NCBI GenBank assembly: GCA_900556945.1
Contig: USQP01000067.1
Span: 1 to 5,393, forward strand
Direction: 5' to 3'
DNA length: 5,393 nucleotides
From: an uncultured Clostridium sp.
GTDB taxonomy: Bacteria > Bacillota > Clostridia > TANB77 > CAG-508
Positions 1 to 5,364 of the stretch are shown in pieces. Under the pieces are notes generated by a model. The model did not search any database and was not told where the DNA came from. It saw nothing but the letters and a program-made list of their open reading frames with translations. The position numbers and the translations under genes are program-made. Each line of letters begins with the position of its first letter. The first letter of the stretch is position 1.

Positions 1-20
1 ATAAGATTTTCTATTAAATT

Positions 21-52
21 AAAAAACCCCATAATAGTTTATGGGATTTTTT
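21..52 (-). terminator. Rho-independent terminator of the ABC operon
   Basis: A 14-bp stem (arms 21-34 and 39-52, loop TAGT) with a single G-T wobble lies 11 bases beyond the stop codon of the GldG-like gene. Read on the minus strand, the 3' arm ends in a run of T, the usual form of an intrinsic terminator. Because the stem is flanked by A on one side and T on the other, it could also stop transcription arriving from the left on the plus strand. No other feature is visible in the first 62 bases. Confidence 0.85.
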
Positions 53-62
53 AAGATTTATT

Positions 63-1589
63 CTATTTTTTTCTTCTTCTTACTTGCCAAACTATAATTC
101 CTGTTAATACAATTACAATTGGAACCGTAAATATAATTGCTCTTATAATAGTATCTTGTTGTTCTGTAGCAGTATATGTTACTGTTCCTGTACTCTTTCT
201 TGCTGTAATATCTTCTGGTCTATCTACTAAATAAGCAATTGAATTTAATACTAAATCTTTATTGTAAGCAAGTTGAATTGCACCATATTGTGAGCTTTCA
301 CTTAGTTGATAATCTGATATAAAATAATTCTCACCAAATATAATCAATTTCGAAGTAATAGCACTCTCTCCAGTTTCTTCATTTTTCTCTTTTAATGTTT
401 TTTCCAATTCTGCGCCTACGACAAATGATCCTTTCTCTTCGCCTTCTGAAATGGAATTTTGTTGAATATTAAAATTTGTTCTAAAATATGAACCCTCACT
501 AGCTAATGCCAAATTTGTTTCTTCTACTTGTTGCTCTTCTAATTTCTCTTGATTGATGTTTACTTTTGTTGCATTAATAAAAATAACACCTGTAGAATTA
601 TACAAATCTTCTGTTACTGTCGAATATTTTATATCAGGTTTTATTAAATCAGGTGAATTTGTTATCATTTTACTACTATCTGTTTCTCTTATAACTCCTA
701 CTTCAAATGGTTCTACTGCATACATTGCTAAGATTTTATTTACATTTGTTAAATCTTTTTGAGTTGTTAATGCTGAATTCAACCATAATATATTTCTTCC
801 AGAATTGATATAATCTATGATTGCATTTGTTGCAATATCATCAAAATCTTTCGATGGCGTTGTAATTACTAAAGTGTCACAATCATCTGGAACTTTTCCT
901 ACTGATAAAATATCTAAAGTATCTACTTCATTTATTTCGTTTTCTAGGTACATATTTAAATAGTTCATATTTTTACTTAATGAAAAATCACTATAACCTT
1001 CTAAAAAATATACTTTGGGAATTTCATCACTTGTTACAGAAAGGATACTACTAGTTAATTTTTCTTCTGCAACACTAATGGTTTCATAAGTCGATGTATC
1101 ATAGGTTACTAAATCACTCTCTGTTAACACCTTTGATTTATCTCCACATTCTACAATAATTCCTTGCGTTCCACTTTCAATTCCATATTTTTGTGCTAAG
1201 TCTGGTCTATTATTAATATCAATCGCTTCTGCTACTATTTTTTCATTTGCTTTTTTGTATTGTTTTGCTAAATCTAAGTTAGAATCATCATCTGTATATC
1301 CTATAAAATAGATATTAACATCTTTATCAATATCTTTTACTTTTTCTTTACTCTCTTCTGTTAAGGAATATAGTTTTTCCTGACTAAAATCAATTGGTGT
1401 TAACTCTAGATTTTGCATAAAAAGGTTAATTCCAATAAATATTGCTATAATGATGGCAATTAATATAAAAGTTTTTGTTCCGTCTACTAACCATTTTTTC
1501 TTAATGATTTCTATAAATTTATTTTCTTTACCGTCCTTTACCACTTTTGTAGTCTTTTTCTCTTCTTTTTTAAGTTTTTTCTCTTTCAA
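63..1589 (-). CDS. GldG-family ABC transporter auxiliary protein
   Basis: Predicted 508-aa membrane-anchored protein of the GldG / ABC_transp_aux type, the extracytoplasmic partner of a GldA-GldF-like ABC system. A lysine-rich cytoplasmic tail (residues 1-35) leads to one membrane helix (about 40-58), then a large soluble domain, then a second helix (about 484-503) ending in a positive RRRKK tail, so the bulk of the protein should sit outside the cell. The stretch LVLNSIAYLVDRPEDITARK before the last helix resembles the GldG C-terminus, where a domain related to auxiliary transport proteins precedes the final helix. I chose the TTG at 1589 as start because an AGGGAGGGAG site lies 7 bases upstream. 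The open frame runs on to an ATG at 1658, but that start lies inside the permease gene and lacks such a site. The gene is last in a three-gene operon, 17 bp after the permease. In Flavobacterium the homologous trio is needed for gliding; here the substrate is unknown. Confidence 0.85.
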   Translation of the reverse strand: MKEKKLKKEEKKTTKVVKDGKENKFIEIIKKKWLVDGTKTFILIAIIIAIFIGINLFMQNLELTPIDFSQEKLYSLTEESKEKVKDIDKDVNIYFIGYTDDDSNLDLAKQYKKANEKIVAEAIDINNRPDLAQKYGIESGTQGIIVECGDKSKVLTESDLVTYDTSTYETISVAEEKLTSSILSVTSDEIPKVYFLEGYSDFSLSKNMNYLNMYLENEINEVDTLDILSVGKVPDDCDTLVITTPSKDFDDIATNAIIDYINSGRNILWLNSALTTQKDLTNVNKILAMYAVEPFEVGVIRETDSSKMITNSPDLIKPDIKYSTVTEDLYNSTGVIFINATKVNINQEKLEEQQVEETNLALASEGSYFRTNFNIQQNSISEGEEKGSFVVGAELEKTLKEKNEETGESAITSKLIIFGENYFISDYQLSESSQYGAIQLAYNKDLVLNSIAYLVDRPEDITARKSTGTVTYTATEQQDTIIRAIIFTVPIVIVLTGIIVWQVRRRKK

Positions 1590-1596
1590 CTTAATT

Positions 1597-1606
1597 CTCC
1601 CTCCCT
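1597..1606 (-). promoter_or_regulatory. Ribosome binding site deciding a TTG start
   Basis: The minus strand reads AGGGAGGGAG, then 7 bases, then TTG at 1589. It sits in the 17-bp gap after the permease stop codon (TAG, 1609-1607) and is the main argument for the non-ATG start of the GldG-like gene. Confidence 0.8.
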
Positions 1607-2287
1607 CTATCTTACACTTTTTCTTCTTTGCATAACAATTATAGTAAGAAGTATGCATGAAATTGTAAATGTTATAAATGTAACGGTATCTGCAATATCA
1701 ATTTGTCCTGATGGAAATTTAGAGAACATATTGATAAGTGAAAAATTAGTAAATATACTACTAAATTGTGGTAAAAACCATGTTAATATAAAGAATCCTA
1801 TTGTTATTACTCCTGCAATAATTTGGTTTTCTGTAATACTAGATGCTAAAATTCCAAACGATATATAACTCATAGCTAGTAATAAAAACCCTAATAAAGT
1901 AACTAATGCTGTTGTTATATGTGGTGTCCCAAAAAAGCTTAGAATGCCAAAATATAAGAACGTACAAAGCTCGGTAATAACAACAATTAAAGTTGCTGCT
2001 ATAAATTTTCCTAGTACTACTTTTGTAATACTAAGTGGTGAAGTTAGTACTAATTGTTCTGTTCCTGTTTTTCTTTCCTCTGCAATTGTTCGCATGGTAA
2101 GAATTGGAACAATAAATGTTAGAATTGTTGCTCCTGAATAAAATATATATTCAAAATTTGTACTTTGATATTGAAATACATCAACATAGAAAAATATGCT
2201 GAACATAATTAAAAATAGTCCTATAAATACATAGCCTACTGGTGAGCAAAAATAAGTCTTAAATTCTTTTTTTATGACTGCTAGCAT
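1607..2287 (-). CDS. ABC-2 type permease, GldF-like
   Basis: A 226-aa integral membrane protein, the usual size for GldF-like permeases, forming the membrane channel of the ABC system. About six helices can be seen (near residues 18-36, 51-66, 94-116, 126-148, 155-172 and 201-219). The family hallmarks are the N-terminal IKKEFKTYFCSPVGYVFIG stretch (a short amphipathic helix followed by the first membrane helix) and the loop TMRTIAEERKTGTEQLVLT (about residues 64-82) between helices 2 and 3, where ABC-2 permeases contact the ATPase. A positive QRRKSVR tail follows the last helix. The start ATG shares one base with the stop of the ATPase gene (TAATG), and an AAGGAGGG site (2303-2296) lies 8 bases upstream inside the ATPase gene, which suggests translational coupling and equal amounts of both subunits. 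The family assignment is firm; the transported substrate is not deducible. Confidence 0.92.
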   Translation of the reverse strand: MLAVIKKEFKTYFCSPVGYVFIGLFLIMFSIFFYVDVFQYQSTNFEYIFYSGATILTFIVPILTMRTIAEERKTGTEQLVLTSPLSITKVVLGKFIAATLIVVITELCTFLYFGILSFFGTPHITTALVTLLGFLLLAMSYISFGILASSITENQIIAGVITIGFFILTWFLPQFSSIFTNFSLINMFSKFPSGQIDIADTVTFITFTISCILLTIIVMQRRKSVR

Positions 2288-3228
2288 TATTGATTCCCTC
2301 CTTCTATTAATTTCATGAATGCATCCTCTAACGTACTATCTGCCTTTTTCATTTCAAATATTGTGATATTTTCTTTGGCTAATTCCGTAAACAATATTTT
2401 TCTTAAATCTATTTCTTCTTTTGACTCTATCATATATTGTTTTGTTCCATCTTCGTTATTTTGCAATAATTCTAATTTTGTAATTTCCTTTATTTTTTCC
2501 TTTATATCTTTCATTTTGTTTTCAGTATCTTCTACTGTTATATAAATACAATTTTTATTTGATACTTTTTCTTCTAGTTTTTCAGGTGTATCTATTGCAA
2601 CAATTTTGCCTTTATTTATGATAATAACTTTATTGCATATTTGACTTACTTCTGATAAAATATGCGAACTTAAAATAACGGTATGAGTTTTTCCTAATTC
2701 TTTTATCAAATTTCTTATCTCGGTAATCTGTTTCGGATCCAATCCAACTGTTGGTTCATCCAAAATTAATATTTTAGGCTCTCCCACTAAAGCTCCTGCC
2801 ATACTTACTCTTTGTTTATATCCTCTTGATAGATTTCTAATTAACTTCTTTTCAACATCTTTTAATCCTGTTTGTTCAATTATTTTTTGTACTTTCTCTT
2901 TTCTCGTTTTTTTGTCGAGATTTTTGATTTCTGCCATATAAGTTACGAATTCTTTTACCGTTAAATCTGTATAAAGAGGTACTCCTTCTGGCATATATCC
3001 AATCTCTCTTTTTGCTTTTTTCGGTTTTTTTAGCATATTATATCCATCAATAACAATTTCTCCTTCTGTTTGTTCAATAAAACCTGTAAGCATATTCATT
3101 GTTGTACTCTTACCTGCTCCATTGGGTCCAAGTAATCCTACAACCTCACCTTCGTTAATTGTAAAACTGATATTGTCTACGGCAATGAACTTTCCATACT
3201 TTTTTGTAACATTTTTAACTTCTATCAC
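2287..3228 (-). CDS. ABC transporter ATP-binding protein, GldA/CcmA-like
   Basis: A 313-aa ATPase that should power the adjacent permease from the cytoplasmic side. Counting from the GTG start: Walker A GPNGAGKST (34-42), Q-loop region IGYMPE (77-82), with Glu where many ABC proteins have Gln as is common in the GldA/CcmA/NatA-type group, signature LSRGYKQR (133-140), Walker B ILILDEP (153-159), D-loop GLDP (162-165) and H-loop His189. All catalytic motifs look intact. The last 90 or so residues form a charged C-terminal extension typical of drug/antibiotic-type ABC-2 ATPases. I chose GTG at 3228 because AAAGGAGG lies 8 bases upstream. The longer frame from ATG 3258 would place that site inside the coding region, and the conserved domain begins only at IEVKNVTKKYG. 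First gene of the operon; its stop overlaps the permease ATG by one base. Confidence 0.95.
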   Translation of the reverse strand: MIEVKNVTKKYGKFIAVDNISFTINEGEVVGLLGPNGAGKSTTMNMLTGFIEQTEGEIVIDGYNMLKKPKKAKREIGYMPEGVPLYTDLTVKEFVTYMAEIKNLDKKTRKEKVQKIIEQTGLKDVEKKLIRNLSRGYKQRVSMAGALVGEPKILILDEPTVGLDPKQITEIRNLIKELGKTHTVILSSHILSEVSQICNKVIIINKGKIVAIDTPEKLEEKVSNKNCIYITVEDTENKMKDIKEKIKEITKLELLQNNEDGTKQYMIESKEEIDLRKILFTELAKENITIFEMKKADSTLEDAFMKLIEGGNQ

Positions 3229-3236
3229 AAAAAATT

Positions 3237-3244
3237 CCTCCTTT
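3237..3244 (-). promoter_or_regulatory. Ribosome binding site deciding a GTG start
   Basis: AAAGGAGG on the minus strand, 8 bases before GTG 3228-3226. It supports the shorter ATPase over the in-frame ATG at 3258. Confidence 0.85.
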
Positions 3245-3267
3245 AATATTATTATCAACTGTTTTAT

Positions 3268-3296
3268 ATCTTATCATCTTAATTCTTTAAAGTAAA
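3268..3296 (-). promoter_or_regulatory. Candidate promoter of the ABC operon
   Basis: On the minus strand TTTACT (3296-3291) is followed after exactly 17 bases by TAAGAT (3273-3268), a plausible sigma-A type -35/-10 pair. Transcription would begin near 3261, giving a leader of about 33 bases that carries the ribosome binding site. Both hexamers are imperfect and the region is very AT-rich, so other pairs are possible (for example TATAAA at 3267-3262). The -35 lies inside the phased direct repeats, so a protein bound there would meet RNA polymerase. Confidence 0.45.
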
Positions 3297-3329
3297 GTAA
3301 AAGTAAAGTAATTCACAAAAAATTCACAA
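3290..3329. repeat. Phased 11-bp direct repeats, candidate operator
   Basis: AAGTAAAGTAA occurs twice head to tail (3290-3300, 3301-3311), and AATTCACAA occurs twice with starts 11 bases apart (3310-3318, 3321-3329). All four units therefore fall close to one helical turn apart. The second pair contains TTCACA-N5-TTCACA (3312-3317, 3323-3328), which fits the general form of direct-repeat sites bound by OmpR/PhoB-family response regulators such as Bacillus PhoP (TT-A/C/T-A-C/T-A repeats). The array overlaps and extends upstream of the -35 of the ABC operon. That it is an operator is inference; the repeats themselves are seen directly. Confidence 0.55.
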
Positions 3330-3336
3330 TGTCAGA

Positions 3337-3410
3337 GTGGTTAAGAGGGGACGGGTACATATTAACCATTTTTATTTATGGTTAATATGTACCCGTCCCC
3401 TCTTAACCAC
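3337..3410. repeat. Perfect 33-bp inverted repeat (REP/MITE-like hairpin)
   Basis: Arms 3337-3369 and 3378-3410 are perfect reverse complements across 33 bases, separated by an 8-base AT-only loop. Each arm has a GC-rich core (AGGGGACGGGTAC) unlike the surrounding AT-rich sequence, and each also carries a smaller internal dyad, GGTTAA-17 bases-TTAACC. It lies between two divergent genes, so it does not sit at the end of either, and no T-run follows directly. No target-site duplication is evident beside the arms. It could be a small palindromic mobile element (REP or MITE type, moved by a transposase elsewhere), a stable leader hairpin of the plus-strand exporter gene, or a small RNA. I cannot decide between these. 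Confidence 0.85.
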
Positions 3411-3473
3411 CCGTCTAGCATATTTTTTTTTGATTTGCATATTTATTAACAAAGAAAAAAGAGGTGTTTTTTT

Positions 3474-4085
3474 ATGGAGTTTATTTATCCCTTTTTTATT
3501 AGTTTTATTCTTATATTCTTATCTGAATTAGGTGATAAAACGCAACTTTTAGTTTTATCTTTTTCTACTAGAGATAAAGCTAAAACTATTCTACTTGGAG
3601 TTGCTCTTGGCACTTTTTTTAGTCATGGTCTAGCTATCTTATTTGGTAGCAAAATAGGATCTTTTGAAAATGAAGCTTTTCAATTTTACTTAGAAATTTT
3701 TACATACACATCTTTTCTTTTATTTGGAATGATTGGATTTTTACCTAAAAAGGAAAAATTGAGCGAAAATGATTCTAAATCTTCTATTCTTCAAAAACTT
3801 TCGAATATTAAGATGAATTATACTATTATTATTGCCATTAGTATTATAATTGGTGAATTAGGAGATAAAACTTTTTTAGCTTCTTTGGGACTTGGATTAC
3901 AATATCCTAGTTATAAAATATCTTTAATTCTTGGATCGATTGCTGGTATGGTAGCTAGTAATTCTATTGCCCTTTTCTTTGGAAAATTTTTGGGCAATAA
4001 ATTAAATCCTAAACTAATAGAAATCTTATCTAATGCTATTTTTATTATTTTTGGTTTAATTGGGTTTTCTAATATAATTTTTTGA
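3474..4085 (+). CDS. UPF0016/GDT1-family cation (probably Mn2+) exporter
   Basis: A 203-aa membrane protein of the UPF0016 family (human TMEM165, yeast Gdt1, bacterial MneA/Mnx), whose studied members move Mn2+ or Ca2+ out of the cytoplasm. The family signature E-x-G-D-[KR]-[TS] appears twice as ELGDKT, at residues 18-23 and 128-133, one per half of an internally duplicated protein with about six helices (near 3-18, 37-58, 72-90, 116-128, 147-170 and 183-201). The charged loop 91-113 (KKEKLSENDSKSS) joins the halves. The length is typical and both acidic motifs are intact. The start is ATG 3474, 7 bases after GAGGTG (3461-3466). No convincing promoter is visible between the inverted repeat and the start, and no yybP-ykoY Mn2+ riboswitch was recognised, although such genes often have one. 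No hairpin terminator follows, so transcripts may run into the tRNA. The family call is firm; the ion is inferred. Confidence 0.93.
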   Translation: MEFIYPFFISFILIFLSELGDKTQLLVLSFSTRDKAKTILLGVALGTFFSHGLAILFGSKIGSFENEAFQFYLEIFTYTSFLLFGMIGFLPKKEKLSENDSKSSILQKLSNIKMNYTIIIAISIIIGELGDKTFLASLGLGLQYPSYKISLILGSIAGMVASNSIALFFGKFLGNKLNPKLIEILSNAIFIIFGLIGFSNIIF

Positions 4086-4103
4086 TTTTTTGTCTTCTAC
4101 TTG

Positions 4104-4132
4104 TTGACACTTCTGTTTTTTTATGGTATTAT
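4104..4132 (+). promoter_or_regulatory. Strong promoter of the tRNA-Arg gene
   Basis: TTGACA (4104-4109), a 17-base spacer, then TATTAT (4127-4132), with TG one base ahead of the -10 (extended -10). The start should fall near 4139, about 14 bases before the mature tRNA. This is a near-consensus sigma-A promoter, as expected for a stable RNA. Confidence 0.85.
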
Positions 4133-4152
4133 ATTTATTGTTCATTAGATAT

Positions 4153-4228
<76 letters not shown>

Positions 4229-4229
<1 letters not shown>

Positions 4230-4264
4230 AAACTGCTATACAAAATATGTATAGCAGTTTTTTT
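4229..4264 (+). terminator. Rho-independent terminator of the tRNA
   Basis: A perfect 14-bp stem (4229-4242 with 4248-4261, 5-base loop) whose 3' arm runs into seven T (4258-4264). It starts at the last base of the tRNA CCA. The A-rich 5' side means it could also work as a back-up stop for transcripts coming from the minus-strand gene to its right. Confidence 0.92.
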
Positions 4265-4299
4265 ATAGAAAACGGACCTACATAGCAATATGTAGGTCC
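4265..4299 (-). terminator. Terminator of the 123-aa hypothetical gene
   Basis: A perfect 11-bp stem (4274-4284 with 4289-4299) with a 4-base loop. On the minus strand it begins 10 bases after the stop codon and is followed by GTTTTCT. The short, interrupted T-run makes it weaker than the tRNA terminator just beyond it, which may finish the job. Together they form a back-to-back pair between converging genes. Confidence 0.65.
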
Positions 4300-4308
4300 T
4301 CCTCGTTT

Positions 4309-4680
4309 TTACATTGGCATGCCTCCACCCATAAGGGCACGCATAAATTCTTCAAATCCTCTCGAATCCTCGTAATCAGCTCCAGGCTCTTCTGGCTCAT
4401 AATAGGATTCTGCTTCTTTCATTTCTTCGTCGCTCAGCTTAATATCGCCAACGATGAAAAGATAGACAGGGAGTCCTTTTGTCACCATAGTCAACATGTC
4501 AGACTCAACCTTCGTAACGATGAAACCTTCTTTCTCGAAGTATTCAATCACTTCTGGATAAACATGTCCAACAAATCTGTACGATGTGTCGCCATCTTCT
4601 TTTGAAGCATGAGATAACTGTTTCTCAATAAATTCTCTCTGTCTTCTTAAGGATTTAATTTTGAGTTCTTTTGCCAACAT
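4309..4680 (-). CDS. Hypothetical protein, 123 aa, atypical GC
   Basis: I do not recognise this protein. It starts at ATG 4680 behind a strong AAAAGGAGG site (4697-4689, 8-base spacing), and the frame ends at TAA 4309-4311. No signal peptide or membrane helix is seen. A basic N-terminal helix (LKIKSLRRQREFIEKQL, 6-22) is followed by an alternating strand/helix section with VYPEVIEYFEKEGF (40-53) and strands near 54-58 and 72-78, then a strongly acidic stretch (82-110) and a Gly/Met tail GGGMPM. By hand count 4321-4680 is 145/360 G+C (about 40%), clearly above the neighbouring genes, where sampled 60-base lines range from 17 to 33%. Small soluble proteins built like this are frequent in phage and integrated elements, but that is only an impression. 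It has its own promoter and terminator, so it is a single-gene unit. That it is a real gene is likely; its function is unknown. Confidence 0.75.
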   Translation of the reverse strand: MLAKELKIKSLRRQREFIEKQLSHASKEDGDTSYRFVGHVYPEVIEYFEKEGFIVTKVESDMLTMVTKGLPVYLFIVGDIKLSDEEMKEAESYYEPEEPGADYEDSRGFEEFMRALMGGGMPM

Positions 4681-4799
4681 AATGTTTTCCTCCTTTTATT
4701 GTTGTATAGTTTACGTTGGGCTTTAACTAAAAAGGTATAGAAAATCCTATAACTATTTAGTTGTAGGGTTGCAAAATAGCATTACAAATACTTTTCGCT
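4681..4799 (-). promoter_or_regulatory. Long structured 5' leader of the 123-aa gene
   Basis: The promoter at 4834-4806 predicts about 119 bases of untranslated RNA, far longer than the 33-base leader of the ABC operon. On the minus strand CCUUUU (4735-4730) can pair with AAAAGG of the ribosome binding site (4697-4692), continued by UAGUU/AACUA (4729-4725 with 4711-4707), which would hide the start site. Upstream, 4770-4758 and 4755-4743 can form an imperfect 13-bp hairpin. That hairpin competes with UAUAG/CUAUA (4751-4747 with 4740-4736). A ten-codon frame (4782-4753) exists but lacks a ribosome binding site. A cis-regulatory role is inferred, and no known riboswitch class was recognised. 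Confidence 0.4.
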
Positions 4800-4805
4800 A
4801 TTTAT

Positions 4806-4834
4806 ATTATAGCACATTTCTTTCTATTTGTAAA
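4806..4834 (-). promoter_or_regulatory. Strong promoter of the 123-aa gene
   Basis: On the minus strand TTTACA (4834-4829), a 17-base spacer, then consensus TATAAT (4811-4806), preceded by TG and one base (extended -10). Transcription should begin near 4799. A dyad AAATAGC/GCTATTT (4774-4780, 4797-4803) straddles that start point and may be an operator. Confidence 0.82.
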
Positions 4835-4865
4835 ATATATTTCTATTAGAAACATATTCGATTTA

Positions 4866-4892
4866 GAAAAAGAGACAAATTTTGTCTCTTTT
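4866..4892 (-). terminator. Terminator of the XRE regulator gene
   Basis: The stem AAAAGAGAC/GTCTCTTTT (4868-4876, 4884-4892) with an AT-only loop that can pair further. On the minus strand it overlaps the TAA stop codon (4893-4891) and ends in TTTTTCT. It is compact and AT-rich but well formed. Confidence 0.85.
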
Positions 4893-5247
4893 ACTTATTC
4901 ATAATCTCCATCATAGAATTTGCAATTCCCCTACAGTAGACGACATACTCTTTTATAGCTTGTTTATCATTTAATTGTTCTAATATATTCTTAAATTCTA
5001 TTAACACTTTATCCACATTAATCTTGTTATAATTATTTGTTATATCTTCTAATAATAAATAATCTAAAGAAATATCTAAAACTTTTGCTATTTCCAACAT
5101 AGTAGGTAAACTAGCCACTCTATTTCCACTTTCTATGTTACTGATATAAGAAGGAGTTACATCAATAAGCTCTGCTAGCTTTTCCTGTGATAAATGTTTG
5201 ATCTGTCTTTGTTCCCTTATTTTTTTACCAATAGATTTAAGTTCCAT
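4891..5247 (-). CDS. XRE-family transcriptional regulator
   Basis: A 118-aa DNA-binding protein with a Cro/C1-type HTH_3 domain at residues 6-64. Helix two and the recognition helix lie in LSQEKLAELIDVTPSYISNIESG (19-41), which carries the conserved Gln21, Ala25, Ile35, Ile38 and Glu39 positions, and SLPTMLEIAKVLDISLDYLL completes the domain. The C-terminal part (75-118) is predicted helical and may serve dimerisation or ligand sensing; it matches no domain I know. The start is ATG 5247, 6 bases after AGGAGG (5259-5254). It is transcribed alone, with its own terminator, toward the unknown 123-aa gene. Its target is unknown. It may regulate itself through the dyad flanking its promoter, or the gene downstream. 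Such proteins are common both as chromosomal regulators and as repressors of phages and integrative elements. Confidence 0.93.
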   Translation of the reverse strand: MELKSIGKKIREQRQIKHLSQEKLAELIDVTPSYISNIESGNRVASLPTMLEIAKVLDISLDYLLLEDITNNYNKINVDKVLIEFKNILEQLNDKQAIKEYVVYCRGIANSMMEIMNK

Positions 5248-5257
5248 ACAAACCCTC

Positions 5258-5308
5258 CTATTCTGAAACTATTTTTAGTATATAATTTAAAGTGTCTTTT
5301 TAGAATAG
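5258..5308 (-). promoter_or_regulatory. Promoter region and candidate operator of the XRE gene
   Basis: On the minus strand TATACT (5282-5277) is a reasonable -10, with only a poor -35 (TTCTAA, 5305-5300) 17 bases upstream. Around it lie two inverted arms, CTATTCTGAAA (5258-5268) and TTTTAGAATAG (5298-5308), matching at 10 of 11 positions. Arms flanking a weak promoter would suit autorepression by a dimeric regulator. Both the promoter and the operator are inferred. Confidence 0.4.
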
Positions 5309-5364
5309 ACTATTTGTTTTTGCCTTTTCTGTATGAAATGTACTTAACTTTACATATAGAAAAT

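Noticed and set aside
553..762. Plus-strand frame antisense to the GldG-like gene, and similar ones at 1450-1635, 1653-1868, 1944-2141 and 2315-2545
   Set aside because: All lie opposite well-supported genes, lack ribosome binding sites and give low-complexity products typical of antisense frames in AT-rich DNA.
3328..3348. Stretch TGTCAGAGTGGTTAA resembling the D-arm side of tRNA-Ser
   Set aside because: No acceptor, anticodon or T-arm sequence follows; the bases run into the inverted repeat. At most it is a fragment or chance likeness.
3330..3420. Possible yybP-ykoY Mn2+ riboswitch ahead of the exporter
   Set aside because: GGGGACGGG and GTCAGAG recall parts of it loosely, but all lie within or beside a simple perfect hairpin and the two-helix aptamer arrangement is absent.
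3337..3531. Plus-strand open frame of 64 codons
   Set aside because: It runs through the inverted repeat and overlaps the exporter start in another frame, has no ribosome binding site, and its protein looks random.
4753..4782. Ten-codon leader peptide frame on the minus strand
   Set aside because: No ribosome binding site is present; mentioned only as a possibility within the leader and not listed as a gene.
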